Below, piece by piece: positions 8,743 through 16,009 of a stretch of DNA of 64,000 nucleotides (the first letter of the stretch is position 1; each line of letters starts with the position of its first letter). The stretch covers positions 3,300,001 to 3,364,000 of the forward strand of contig NZ_JACBZI010000001.1 of assembly GCF_013408145.1 (NCBI RefSeq), written 5' to 3'. The notes beneath the pieces were generated by a model. The model saw only the letters and a list, made by a program, of their open reading frames with translations, was not told the DNA's origin and did not search any database. This stretch comes from Nocardioides marinus (GTDB lineage Bacteria > Actinomycetota > Actinomycetes > Propionibacteriales > Nocardioidaceae). The translations under genes and the position numbers were made by a program.

Positions 8743-9597
8743 TCACAACGTTGCCCGCCCGCCGGACTCGCTAGCTTTCAAGAGTGGATCGTCAAGGTGT
8801 TCGGGCGTGACGATCCGGACTCCGGCTCCGGCAGCGACCATGAATCTGGCCAGGAGGTCCGGGTTGCTGTCCATGTAGGCAAGTACGAGCACTTCCGGTC
8901 TCGCGGCGATGATGTCACCCACGGGCGTATCGCGAACGGTGGCGTAGGCGGTCTCAAGGCCAAAGTCGTCGCGGGTCGATGCAGCGTAGTGCCGCGCGAC
9001 CACGGCGCACTCTCGAGCGTGGCCGACTCGACTCACAGCGACCCGATGATCGGGCGCGACACCCGTTGCGTCCTGGGGCAGACACCACCCAGACCCGCCA
9101 TAGCGGCCGATGTCGATCGCCCGGGCGATCGATGGGACGAGTCGCGAGGATCGCCAGTGGATGACATCGCCCCCGAGAGGTGCCTGTTGCCGGTACGGAT
9201 CCGTGAAGCGAATCAGGTTTCCCGACGCAGGAACGGGCACCTGCATAGAGCCCAGGTCGATGACAGTGGCGACGTACGGCCACTTGGTGCACCGTTCCAG
9301 GCCTTCGAGGTAGTCACCGACGTCCCACACTGTGACGTCTTGAACGAACCGTGCCGAGAGCAGGTCGGACATGTGCGTGGCTTCATCGTCATCACGGACC
9401 ACGACAACGACAGGGTCCCCCGTACTGGCGAGGGCAGCGGCAACTTCGGACGCGCACTCTGTTTTCCCGGAAGCGATGGGCGCCCATCCCTCGACAAGTC
9501 TGGCCCCCTCTTGCACCCACGCGACGATCTGCTCCCCAGCGGAACGCCAGCCGCTGTCTCGGGACTCGATGCCACATACCGCTCGTGGTTGTACCAT
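8743..9597 (-). CDS. hypothetical protein with Walker-A-like motif
   Basis: I cannot name this 284-residue protein. Around residues 39-48 it has APIASGKTEC, which resembles a phosphate-binding loop lacking the usual first glycine. Hydrophobic strands follow (VVVVVRDDDEA, VATVIDLGSM, VLVLAYMDSNPDLL), as expected for an alternating alpha/beta nucleotide-binding fold. The transcript would start at the operator inverted repeat, and the annotated ATG actually lies inside that repeat, so the true start may be further in. It is divergent from the excisionase-integrase pair. A function in element maintenance is only inferred from place. Confidence 0.5.
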   Translation of the reverse strand: MVQPRAVCGIESRDSGWRSAGEQIVAWVQEGARLVEGWAPIASGKTECASEVAAALASTGDPVVVVVRDDDEATHMSDLLSARFVQDVTVWDVGDYLEGLERCTKWPYVATVIDLGSMQVPVPASGNLIRFTDPYRQQAPLGGDVIHWRSSRLVPSIARAIDIGRYGGSGWCLPQDATGVAPDHRVAVSRVGHARECAVVARHYAASTRDDFGLETAYATVRDTPVGDIIAARPEVLVLAYMDSNPDLLARFMVAAGAGVRIVTPEHLDDPLLKASESGGRATL

Positions 9598-9609
9598 GTA
9601 TAAATGGTA
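9592..9609. promoter_or_regulatory. operator/promoter inverted repeat, copy 2
   Basis: Perfect arms and a TATA-containing centre: TACCAT-GTATAA-ATGGTA. On the minus strand it reads TTATACATGG toward the Walker-A-like gene. On the plus strand it also offers TATAAAT toward the excisionase-integrase pair about 70 bp downstream, so it could control both divergent units. Confidence 0.7.
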
Positions 9610-9676
9610 TCAAACGGCCTACGCCTTTCTTCCCTCCCTCGACCCTTCGACCGATCGACCTGCCGATGACTCCGTC

Positions 9677-9883
9677 ATGCCGCAGGAACCAACCGGAACC
9701 AACCACGAGTGCTGCGAGGCACTCTGGAGCGTTGAGCAGTTGAGCGACTACCTCCAGGTCCCGATCCAGACGCTGTACGCCTGGCGATCACGAGGCACCG
9801 GACCGCGCTCTCTCCGAGTGGGGCGATACGTCCGCTATCGGCACGGCGACGTGGCTGCATGGCTCGCCGGAAGGGCCGAGTGA
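9677..9883 (+). CDS. xis: excisionase / MerR-type helix-turn-helix DNA-binding protein
   Basis: This 68-residue protein is a single winged-helix HTH_17 domain: WSVEQLSDYLQVPIQTLYAW, then RSRGTGPRSLRVGRYVRYR and DVAAWLAG. That is the usual form of small excisionases encoded just before tyrosine integrases in actinobacterial elements, where they bend attachment-site DNA and favour excision. Its TGA stop overlaps the integrase ATG (TGATG), so the two are translationally coupled. The start codon is the ATG nearest the domain; a longer in-frame reading begins inside the operator repeat and is not credible. Confidence 0.85.
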   Translation: MPQEPTGTNHECCEALWSVEQLSDYLQVPIQTLYAWRSRGTGPRSLRVGRYVRYRHGDVAAWLAGRAE

Positions 9884-11103
9884 TGGGCCGCCCACGAACC
9901 CCCCTCGGGGCACACGGATCCATCACCAGCCGACGCACCAACGCCGGAGCGTGGGAGGCGCGGACTCGCGTGCGCGACGCGGACGGCCGGGTCCGGGCGG
10001 TTACCCGTCGCGCCGCGACACGAAGCAAGGCCGAGGTCGCCCTCCTCGAGGCGATCCAGGACCGAGTGGGCGCGAGAGCAGGCCGACTCACGCGGTCGTC
10101 AACGCTACAGAGCGTCGGCGAGCGATGGCTTGCCGAACGCCGGCTCGACGTGACCGCAGGAGACCTCACACACGGCTCCTACGACAGGTACGAGCACGCA
10201 CTGGTGAAGCACATCAATCCGGCGTTGGGCATGCTGTCGGTTGGTGAGATCACGCCGGGACGGATCGCGGCGTACTTGAAGGCCACTGAACGGAACTCGA
10301 AACTGATCCGCACCGTGCTGAGCCAGGTGTTGGGCTTCGCCTATGTCGAAGGGGCCATCGCCACCAACCCGGCACTCGGCATCCGAACACGGCACGGGCG
10401 GGATCGAAGCCCCAAGCCCGCCATGTCCTTGGACGATCTCCTCGATGTGGTGGCGGCCATCGATCTATGGGAGGCCGAACCTTCTACTCGCGAGTCCCAG
10501 CGCACGCGACGCTCCATCCCCCTGCGCGACATCTTCGAGCTCCTCATGGGCACCGGATGCCGGATCAGCGAAGCGCTCGCGCTCACGTGGCTCGATGCCG
10601 ATCTCACGACTGGCCAGCTCCAGATCGGACCCACCTTGGAGATTCGTCGCGCCGCGGACGGGGGCCTGACCAGGAAGCCAACCCCGAAGTCGTACGCAGG
10701 CGCGAGGCAAGTCGCGGTTCCACCCGAGGTGCTAGCGATGCTCAAGCGACGTCGCGACGCCGTCGGGAGCATTGCCACTGGCGCGCCGATCTTCGCGTCC
10801 ACGTCCGGCGGCTTCATCTCCCCGACGAACGTCCGGACGGCCTGGCGGGACGCGCGTGCCGCGTACGCGGAATCAACGGGGCGCAACCTGGATTGGATCG
10901 GCCCGCACTCCTTCAGGCGGACACTTGGGACGCACCTCGTGGAGGACCTAGGGGTGGAGCAGGCGAGCAAGGTCCTGGGCCACGCCAACACCGCAACGAC
11001 CCTCGCGCACTACTGGGACCGGCGAGCGGGCGTAGTGACAGCCACCGACACCCAACGTCGCCTCTCGGCCGCGTGGACCAAGGGCGTGACCGAACCTGGC
11101 TAG
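9883..11103 (+). CDS. int: tyrosine site-specific recombinase (integrase)
   Basis: This 406-residue phage/ICE-type integrase has an N-terminal arm-binding region, a SAM-like core-binding domain (residues about 75-165) and a catalytic domain. The catalytic tetrad is complete: Arg227 in GTGCRISEAL, His342 and Arg345 in HSFRRT, His367 in LGHAN and Tyr377 in LAHYWDRR. It integrates the element, probably into the tRNA 3' end seen duplicated at 15820-15848. GGAAGGG lies before the chosen ATG, which overlaps the excisionase stop. Unusually, it lies about 5 kb from the nearer attachment site rather than beside it. Confidence 0.93.
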   Translation: MGRPRTPLGAHGSITSRRTNAGAWEARTRVRDADGRVRAVTRRAATRSKAEVALLEAIQDRVGARAGRLTRSSTLQSVGERWLAERRLDVTAGDLTHGSYDRYEHALVKHINPALGMLSVGEITPGRIAAYLKATERNSKLIRTVLSQVLGFAYVEGAIATNPALGIRTRHGRDRSPKPAMSLDDLLDVVAAIDLWEAEPSTRESQRTRRSIPLRDIFELLMGTGCRISEALALTWLDADLTTGQLQIGPTLEIRRAADGGLTRKPTPKSYAGARQVAVPPEVLAMLKRRRDAVGSIATGAPIFASTSGGFISPTNVRTAWRDARAAYAESTGRNLDWIGPHSFRRTLGTHLVEDLGVEQASKVLGHANTATTLAHYWDRRAGVVTATDTQRRLSAAWTKGVTEPG

Positions 11104-11109
11104 ACCTGA

Positions 11110-11127
11110 TACCATCTATACATGGTC
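11110..11127 (+). promoter_or_regulatory. operator/promoter inverted repeat, copy 3
   Basis: TACCAT-CTATAC-ATGGTC, with five of six arm positions paired. On the plus strand it reads CTATACATGG toward the following two-gene unit. It begins six bases after the integrase stop codon, so this unit has its own promoter rather than depending on integrase transcription. Confidence 0.68.
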
Positions 11128-11547
11128 TTACCGCCCTCGAACCCATCCCACAACAGTCGGTGCGGCGAGCGGCTGAACAGTCTCGGGATGCTTGCCTGTG
11201 TCATGCCACAAGGTCACGCCGGCGCACACGTGGCTGCCAAGGGCATCATGTGGCGGCGATACGACGCACCCGACGGGCAGAAGTACCAGCGGGTTGACCT
11301 GCCCATCGGCATCACTGCCTACGACCTCTTCGAGCAGGACACCCTCGACGTCATCAGCACGCAGGATGGCGAAGTCCTGGCCAACGCCAACTTCTATCGA
11401 ACCTGCGCATCGGACCTGCTCCTCCAGGCCGAGATCAACTCGTGGACCTGGGACGAGTCACGCTTACGGCTCGCCACCGAGCGAGCGCGCGTATGGGCAA
11501 GTCTCGCCATCTCCGCCGCTGTTCCGGTGCGAAGGGAGAGCGAATGA
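11122..11547 (+). CDS. hypothetical protein with N-terminal Cys/His cluster
   Basis: This product of up to 141 residues is unrecognised. The N-terminal part has a metal-site-like pattern: CGERLN, then C-V-M-P, then GHAGAH (Cys-Cys-His-His). Small proteins with C...C-x2-P-x-GH-x-G-H patterns recur on actinobacterial phages and islands. The ATG used lies inside the operator repeat; no other in-frame start codon keeps the first cysteine, so the start is unresolved. Its stop overlaps the ATG of the next gene (ATGA), which implies an operon with the gene later broken by the insertion sequence. Confidence 0.5.
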   Translation: MVLPPSNPSHNSRCGERLNSLGMLACVMPQGHAGAHVAAKGIMWRRYDAPDGQKYQRVDLPIGITAYDLFEQDTLDVISTQDGEVLANANFYRTCASDLLLQAEINSWTWDESRLRLATERARVWASLAISAAVPVRRESE

Positions 11548-11776
11548 CCGAGGTCCCTCCGCCGGGGTCATCGCGGAGCGGGCCACACTCACCGAGCGAG
11601 CCCCCGTCAGAATTCCTCACCTTGAGCCCCACCGCATTCGCGATCGTGATGAACACTTACGCGCACAAACGCTTCGATGTCGACGAGGCTGATGCATGGT
11701 TCGCACTCGACATCCCGGCGGCAGCGGCTCGCGCCTGGACGGACGATGGATGGTCGGCCGCGTCCGTCCGCGAGCT

Positions 11777-11784
11777 GATGGGAA
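11777..11784. repeat. 8-bp target duplication, left copy
   Basis: GATGGGAA directly precedes the left end of the insertion sequence and recurs exactly after its right end. Eight bases is a usual duplication length for the IS256 family. Confidence 0.9.
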
Positions 11785-11812
11785 GGTCAAGTCCAGGGGC
11801 GTGGTGTACGAG
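11785..11812 (+). repeat. left terminal inverted repeat of IS
   Basis: It pairs with the right end at most positions; the conserved inner part is GTGGTGTACGAG and the outer part contains AGTCCAG. Confidence 0.88.
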
Positions 11813-11837
11813 GTTGATCCCTCGGTTGGGAGTGTCG

Positions 11838-13085
11838 TCAGGCTGTGAGGGCCTGGAGTTCTAGCTCGGTGCTGGTCACCTCCTCGGTCGTGGTGTCGAC
11901 TGCTTGAGCGCGGGCGAGGACGTCGAGTCCGAGGTAGCGGCGGCCTTCGGCCCACTCGTCGTGTTGCTCGGCGAGCACGGCACCGACGAGCCGGATGATG
12001 GACGTGCGGTCTGGGAAGATCCCGACGACGTCGGTGCGGCGGCGGATCTCGCGGTTGAGCCGCTCGTTGGGGTTGTTGGACCAGATCTGACGCCAGATCT
12101 CCTTGGGGAACGCGGTGAAGGCAAGGATGTCGGCGCGAGCGGTCTCGAGGTGCTCGGCGACGGCGGGGAGCTTCTCGGTCAGGGCGTCGAGGACCCGGTC
12201 GAACTGGGCGTGGACGGCCTCGGCGTCGGGTTGGTCGTAGATCGAGTGCAGCAGCGCCTTGACCCACGGCCATGAGGTCTTCGGGGTCGCGGCCATCAGG
12301 TTGGCCGCGTAGTGGGTGCGGCACCGCTGCCAGGCGGCGCCGGGGATGGTGGCGCCGATCGCGGCCACCAGGCCTGCGTGGGCATCGGAGGTGACGAGCT
12401 TGACCCCGGTCAGGCCGCGGGCGGTCAGGTCGCGGAAGAAGGCGAGCCAGCCGGCGCCGTCTTCGCTGGTGGTGACTTGGACGCCGAGGATCTCGCGGTG
12501 CCCATCCGCGTTGACCCCGGTCGCGACCAGGACGTGGACCGGCACGACGCGGCCGCCTTCGCGGACCTTGAGCACGAGTGCGTCAGCCGCGACGAAGGTG
12601 AACGGGCCGGCGTCCTCGAGGCGTCGGGTGCGGAACTCCTCGACGTGCTCGTCGAGCTCTTTGGCCATCACGCTGACTTGGGACTTCGACAGGCCGGTGA
12701 TGCCGAGGGTCTGCACCAGCTTGTCCATCCGGCGGGTTGAGACGCCGAGCAGGTAGCAGGTCGCCACCACGCTGGTTAGGGCGCGTTCGGCTCGCTTGCG
12801 GCGCTCGAGCAGCCACTCGGGGTACAGCGACCCTTGCCGGAGCTTGGGGACCGCGACATCGAGGGTGCCGACGCGGGTGTCGAGGTCGCGGTGTCGGTAG
12901 CCGTTGCGGGAGTTGACCCGCTCCGAGGAGCGTTCGCCGTAGCCGGCGCCGCACACCGCGTCGGCCTGTGCGGAGAGCAGCGCGTTGACGAAGGTGGTCA
13001 GCAGGTCCCGCATCAGATCCGGGGATGCTTGGGACAGCTGCTCGTTCAGGAACTGGGCAGGGTCGATACTGGGCATGGCGGTCAT
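11838..13085 (-). CDS. IS256-family transposase
   Basis: This 415-residue DDE transposase of the IS256 group (IS1081-like branch) catalyses cut-and-paste or circle-type transposition. The catalytic acids are visible: Asp168 in FVAADALVL, Asp234 in LVTSDAHAGL and Glu341 in SNNPNERLNREI. The C/H motif CRTHYAANLMA is typical of the family. The N-terminal region (RVNSRNGYRHRDLDTRVG) is the usual DNA-binding part. It lies wholly inside the insertion sequence on the minus strand, opposite in direction to the gene it breaks. An internal ATG three codons in is an alternative start. Confidence 0.95.
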   Translation of the reverse strand: MTAMPSIDPAQFLNEQLSQASPDLMRDLLTTFVNALLSAQADAVCGAGYGERSSERVNSRNGYRHRDLDTRVGTLDVAVPKLRQGSLYPEWLLERRKRAERALTSVVATCYLLGVSTRRMDKLVQTLGITGLSKSQVSVMAKELDEHVEEFRTRRLEDAGPFTFVAADALVLKVREGGRVVPVHVLVATGVNADGHREILGVQVTTSEDGAGWLAFFRDLTARGLTGVKLVTSDAHAGLVAAIGATIPGAAWQRCRTHYAANLMAATPKTSWPWVKALLHSIYDQPDAEAVHAQFDRVLDALTEKLPAVAEHLETARADILAFTAFPKEIWRQIWSNNPNERLNREIRRRTDVVGIFPDRTSIIRLVGAVLAEQHDEWAEGRRYLGLDVLARAQAVDTTTEEVTSTELELQALTA

Positions 13086-13180
13086 CGGTGTGGTCCTTCT
13101 TCGAGTCGGTTTTCGCAGATCACTCGAAGGATCACCCGGTGGCCGTCTCTACGTCGGTAGGGACTCACTCACCGGGGCTG

Positions 13181-13208
13181 CTCGTACACCACTCTGCTGG
13201 ACTCCACT
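13181..13208 (-). repeat. right terminal inverted repeat of IS
   Basis: On the plus strand it reads CTCGTACACCAC... and ends ...CTGGACTCCACT; it is the imperfect reverse complement of the left end. Confidence 0.88.
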
Positions 13209-13216
13209 GATGGGAA
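13209..13216. repeat. 8-bp target duplication, right copy
   Basis: GATGGGAA, identical to the eight bases before the left end of the insertion sequence. Confidence 0.9.
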
Positions 13217-13442
13217 TCCTTGAACGCACGCCCAGTGACCGTCCCCGAGACCCCGCGTGCCTGGTCTGGGCATGGTCGCGGGTGCCCGTGGCAGACGCCG
13301 GCCAAAGCGTAACGGGGCCCGAATTCGCTCTACTTGCTCTGCGTGCGGGACTCGAAGCGAGAGAGGCCACCGGGTTGGCCCCGCGATCCGATGATCCGGG
13401 CATCACATCGGGGCTGCTCACCATGGGGGCTCTGCGTGCGCT

Positions 13443-13679
13443 CTAGTCCATGCCAAGGATCTGCAGCTCGTGAAGGTAGCCGATCAGTCGGTCAGCCGCG
13501 TCGCGAAGGTCATCTCCCGTCAGCGCGAGGATTTGCTGCTCGATCGACGTCAACGCCGCGCTCTCCGACTCGTACTTGTTGGCGTCCGTACAGCGGAAGG
13601 TCGCGACGTACTGATCCTCGAAGTCGTCAAGCAACTGGTGGACGGGGCTCAGGTCAACAGGCTGGTTCATCTCGGTCAT
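13443..13679 (-). CDS. small hypothetical protein
   Basis: This 78-residue acidic helical protein (MTEMNQPVDLSP..., ending HELQILGMD) is unrecognised. It converges on the interrupted gene and the two stop codons overlap. The start is the ATG that gives a compact protein; there is no clear Shine-Dalgarno sequence, and a start 51 bases upstream is possible. It is divergent from the CxxCG-motif gene that follows on the plus strand. Confidence 0.5.
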   Translation of the reverse strand: MTEMNQPVDLSPVHQLLDDFEDQYVATFRCTDANKYESESAALTSIEQQILALTGDDLRDAADRLIGYLHELQILGMD

Positions 13680-13760
13680 GGCCGACTCATCGGCAGATTG
13701 CGCCGGAGAGAGGCCGCCAACGGAACACAAGATCTCAGCCGGCGACAGCCTGGTCGATCG

Positions 13761-14180
13761 ATGGATAGCGCCTCGTCACCGAATGACTGCACCCTCCCGA
13801 ACATCCCGCCCGCCTGGTCACACGTACCTACTGGCTGGGTTGCCCTGCTCGACGCCACGATGGAGCAGTTGGACATCGTGGCCCCCGGATGGCTCGTCGT
13901 CCAGGTCAAGCAGAAGTTCGGCGGTCTTCGGCTGTACGTCGAGTTGCCCGAGGACCTCGAGACCTCGAGCAGAGCGCTCGCCCACTCACTCGTTGGTGAT
14001 GCCGAGCGGGAATCCTGCAGCGTGTGCGACGTCTGCGGGGAACTCGGCACACTGACACAGGTCCGGGAGAACTACTGGCAGACACGATGCGGATCCCATG
14101 TTCTGTCCGACGATATCGACGCAACGCTCCGCTTCGCGCGCCGCGACCGCGAGGGGCGGGGCGGCACTCAGGAGTTCTGA
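13761..14180 (+). CDS. hypothetical protein, KFGGLR / CxxCG family
   Basis: The 139-residue protein belongs to a widespread but uncharacterised family with a VKQKFGGLRLYVELP core followed by a zinc-type cysteine set, CDVCGELG, and then TRCGSHV. The N-terminal part (PTGWVALLDATMEQL) also fits the family. No membrane segment or signal peptide is seen. Relatives occur on mobile elements and near secreted-toxin loci, but no function is established that I can name. The start is the first ATG that precedes the conserved core. Confidence 0.65.
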   Translation: MDSASSPNDCTLPNIPPAWSHVPTGWVALLDATMEQLDIVAPGWLVVQVKQKFGGLRLYVELPEDLETSSRALAHSLVGDAERESCSVCDVCGELGTLTQVRENYWQTRCGSHVLSDDIDATLRFARRDREGRGGTQEF

Positions 14181-14343
14181 AGGCCTGCGGACTCGGCGCA
14201 GGCACCTCCGCCTCGTTAGATCGGCGCACCACTCGATGCCGTACCGATTCCTCAAGGCATCACGGGCTGCTAAGCCACCCGAGCGATCGCGCGGAGTGGG
14301 CGCATGCCGACAGGGACGGCGATGATCCGGACGCTCGGACCCG

Positions 14344-15078
14344 TCATGCCAGTTCGCGCAACTGCAGCATCGTGAACCAACCAGACCTCGCCGTGGACGA
14401 GAGACCCGTCGAACCGTCGCCGAGGCCGGGCCAGTCGAGGGAATCGGAGTAGAGACCGAAGAGACGCCAGCCAATGAGAACGTCGAGTACGGACAGCACG
14501 CGCGTCGGCTTGACGTACGTCGACATATCGAAGGCGGCCCATTGCAGCAACGACTGCTCACCCGTGGGCAGCGCACCGGATCGCCGACAGCACATGCCGC
14601 CTCCGACAAGCGGGACGGGCTCCAGGTCGACCAGCTTGTCGACTGGCGCCGTCGCCCATGGGCACTCAGCGTGCTCCACGAGCCTTAAGAGGGGCCCGAA
14701 GGTCACATGGCCCGCCTCAGGAACGCCAGCGGGGGCTCGATACCCGGCCTGCAGGGGGAAGTCGTCCATACGCCAGCACTCGTCCGGGCCGTGCTTCGCG
14801 CAGCCACCGAGTCGGACGCCTCGACTGTCTCGGAGCTCGTACCGGGTGAACCCCGGGCGGTCGAACTCCGAGTCTCGCCATCGCACCACGACGGAGCCGT
14901 TCCGCCAGGCGACGGGATGAGACCACTTGTCGACTTCGTGTGCACGGACCGACTGCAGGAGAGAGTCGCCTCGCTGGAGGATCTCTTGATCACTGCGATT
15001 GATGTGGAGCAGCCCTAGGAACGCGGAGTCCTCGAATGGCTCGGCGAGCGTGACTCGCACCTGATGCATGGTCGGCAT
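14344..15078 (-). CDS. hypothetical protein
   Basis: This 244-residue protein is unrecognised. It looks soluble, contains scattered cysteines (GGCAKHGPDECWR, GGGMCCRRSG) and beta-rich stretches (GSVVVRWRDSEFDRPGFTRYEL). Its ATG overlaps the stop codon of the upstream gene (ATGA), so it is the second gene of an operon starting at operator copy 4. Confidence 0.6.
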   Translation of the reverse strand: MPTMHQVRVTLAEPFEDSAFLGLLHINRSDQEILQRGDSLLQSVRAHEVDKWSHPVAWRNGSVVVRWRDSEFDRPGFTRYELRDSRGVRLGGCAKHGPDECWRMDDFPLQAGYRAPAGVPEAGHVTFGPLLRLVEHAECPWATAPVDKLVDLEPVPLVGGGMCCRRSGALPTGEQSLLQWAAFDMSTYVKPTRVLSVLDVLIGWRLFGLYSDSLDWPGLGDGSTGLSSTARSGWFTMLQLRELA

Positions 15079-15614
15079 CAGGATGCGTCGTCTTGAGGGT
15101 TGCCTGGATCACCGTCGTTCCTCTCGGCCTCGAGTGCCCCGGCTTCTTGAGCCTCGGATACGGCGTCGGTCAGCATGGCGAAGACATCGTCGGCGGGACC
15201 GATGAGTTCGCGGCGCCCGTCCGGATGGACGAGCCAGGGGCGACCGTCATCGTCACCCTCGACCCACCGGCGTCCCGATGCGCTGAACTCGGCGGCCAGG
15301 TCCAGGTCAGCGATGGCCGCCGCGTCCTGCTCATCAAGTGCGATCAACCGGTCTGGCAAGGCGGGCTCGCTTGTGTCATCGCCGTAGAGATCAGCCGCGA
15401 TGGCGTCCGAGTCCATCCACACCGTCCACCCGAGGCGCAGGATCTCCATGAGCCCCACGGCGATGTCGAGGAGTTCGCCGGCGTCGGGACAGAGCAGGAC
15501 GGGAGGCTCCTGAAGCGTGCGCAGGCGCTGCGCCGCTTCCTCCAACGACAGACCGTTCCGCAGGCGGATCGTGCCCCAATCTCCACTCGCCTCGCTCATG
15601 ACGCAGGCTCGCAT
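15078..15614 (-). CDS. hypothetical protein, first gene of operator-controlled operon
   Basis: The protein is up to 178 residues and very acidic toward its C-terminus. It contains RNGLSLEEAAQRLRTLQEPPV and GDDDGRPWLVHPDGRREL, a short beta-hairpin-like segment. I do not recognise it. It starts about a dozen bases downstream of operator copy 4; a second in-frame ATG five codons in (MSEASGDWG) is equally possible, and neither has a Shine-Dalgarno match. It overlaps the next gene by four bases. Confidence 0.55.
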   Translation of the reverse strand: MRACVMSEASGDWGTIRLRNGLSLEEAAQRLRTLQEPPVLLCPDAGELLDIAVGLMEILRLGWTVWMDSDAIAADLYGDDTSEPALPDRLIALDEQDAAAIADLDLAAEFSASGRRWVEGDDDGRPWLVHPDGRRELIGPADDVFAMLTDAVSEAQEAGALEAERNDGDPGNPQDDAS

Positions 15615-15625
15615 GCATCGTAAAT

Positions 15626-15643
15626 AACCATGTATAGATGGTA
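15626..15643 (-). promoter_or_regulatory. operator/promoter inverted repeat, copy 4
   Basis: ACCAT-GTATAG-ATGGT with 5-bp perfect arms. On the minus strand it reads CTATACATGG toward the two-gene operon downstream. It is the rightmost gene-proximal signal of the element, about 180 bp inside the attR core. Confidence 0.68.
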
Positions 15644-15819
15644 CCGCAACCTGCCCCTCGGCCTGTCCCGTAATCGGCCTGCTGGACTCGCCGAGAACTC
15701 GCCAAATTCAGTGCCAACTGATGACGACCGACCACAAGCCCGAACCCCCGAATCGCGCCTGAACGTCAGCCGTTGGCAGGTGCTGCAAGATGCTGCCGAC
15801 GGCCACCCTCACAACTCTT

Positions 15820-15848
15820 GGTTGTGGGTTCGAGTCCCACGGGGCCTA
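15820..15848 (+). other. attR: attR core: duplicated tRNA 3' end
   Basis: The sequence has a T-arm (GTGGG-TTCGAGT-CCCAC) followed directly by a 7-base acceptor strand GGGGCCT and a discriminator A, exactly the layout of a tRNA 3' end. Upstream there is no D-arm or anticodon arm, so it is a fragment, not a gene. Elements that integrate in a tRNA gene leave such a copy at the far end. By orientation, the intact tRNA (5' strand expected AGGCCCC) should lie left of the window. Its amino acid cannot be read from the fragment. Confidence 0.8.
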
Positions 15849-15857
15849 CTCATCGCC

Positions 15858-15896
15858 GCCACGCATCTCGGCCACGCATCTCGGCCACGCATCTCA
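15858..15896. repeat. 13-bp tandem repeat, three copies
   Basis: Three head-to-tail units of GCCACGCATCTCG (the last ends in A) begin nine bases after the attR core. They could be integrase arm-type or host-factor sites, or simple slippage. Confidence 0.75.
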
Positions 15897-16009
15897 GCCG
15901 TTGGTCCCAGCCACCCTCGTGGGATCGCGCGAGAGCCCTCTGCCCGGACGTCACACGGAATCCTGTCGCGACGTCCAGGCCACGCCCGCCGGTCGGCGGA
16001 CGGTGAGGT

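Larger units (their letters stand above)
11785..13208. mobile_element. IS256-family (IS1081-like) insertion sequence
   Basis: The element is 1424 bp long, bounded by the 8-bp direct repeats and 28-bp imperfect inverted repeats, and carries one transposase gene filling most of its length. The inverted repeats share AGTCCAG and GTGGTGTACGAG. With both ends, target duplication and an intact DDE transposase, the copy looks complete and recent. Confidence 0.93.
11544..13446 (+). pseudogene. hypothetical gene interrupted by IS256-family element
   Basis: The gene runs from 11544 to 11784, is broken by the insertion sequence, and resumes at 13217 to 13446. Removing the IS and one copy of the 8-bp duplication gives an uninterrupted frame of 156 codons plus stop, with the junction reading through RELMG-ILERT. 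The N-terminal part is MTEVPPPGSS, then LTLSPTAFAIVMN; the C-terminal part includes PACLVWAWSRVP and PEFALLALRAGL. I do not recognise the family. The original protein was soluble and followed the Cys/His gene by an ATGA overlap. As it stands, the N-terminal fragment reads 26 more codons into the IS before stopping. Confidence 0.85.
15644..16009. other. intergenic right end of the element, no gene seen
   Basis: This region holds the duplicated tRNA 3' end, a 13-bp tandem repeat and the junction to chromosome. No reading frame here has a credible start or domain. Confidence 0.6.

Noticed and set aside
15781-15855. A complete tRNA gene near the element's right end
   Set aside because: The T-arm and acceptor strand are there but the D-arm and anticodon arm are not, so this is a duplicated 3' end, not a gene.
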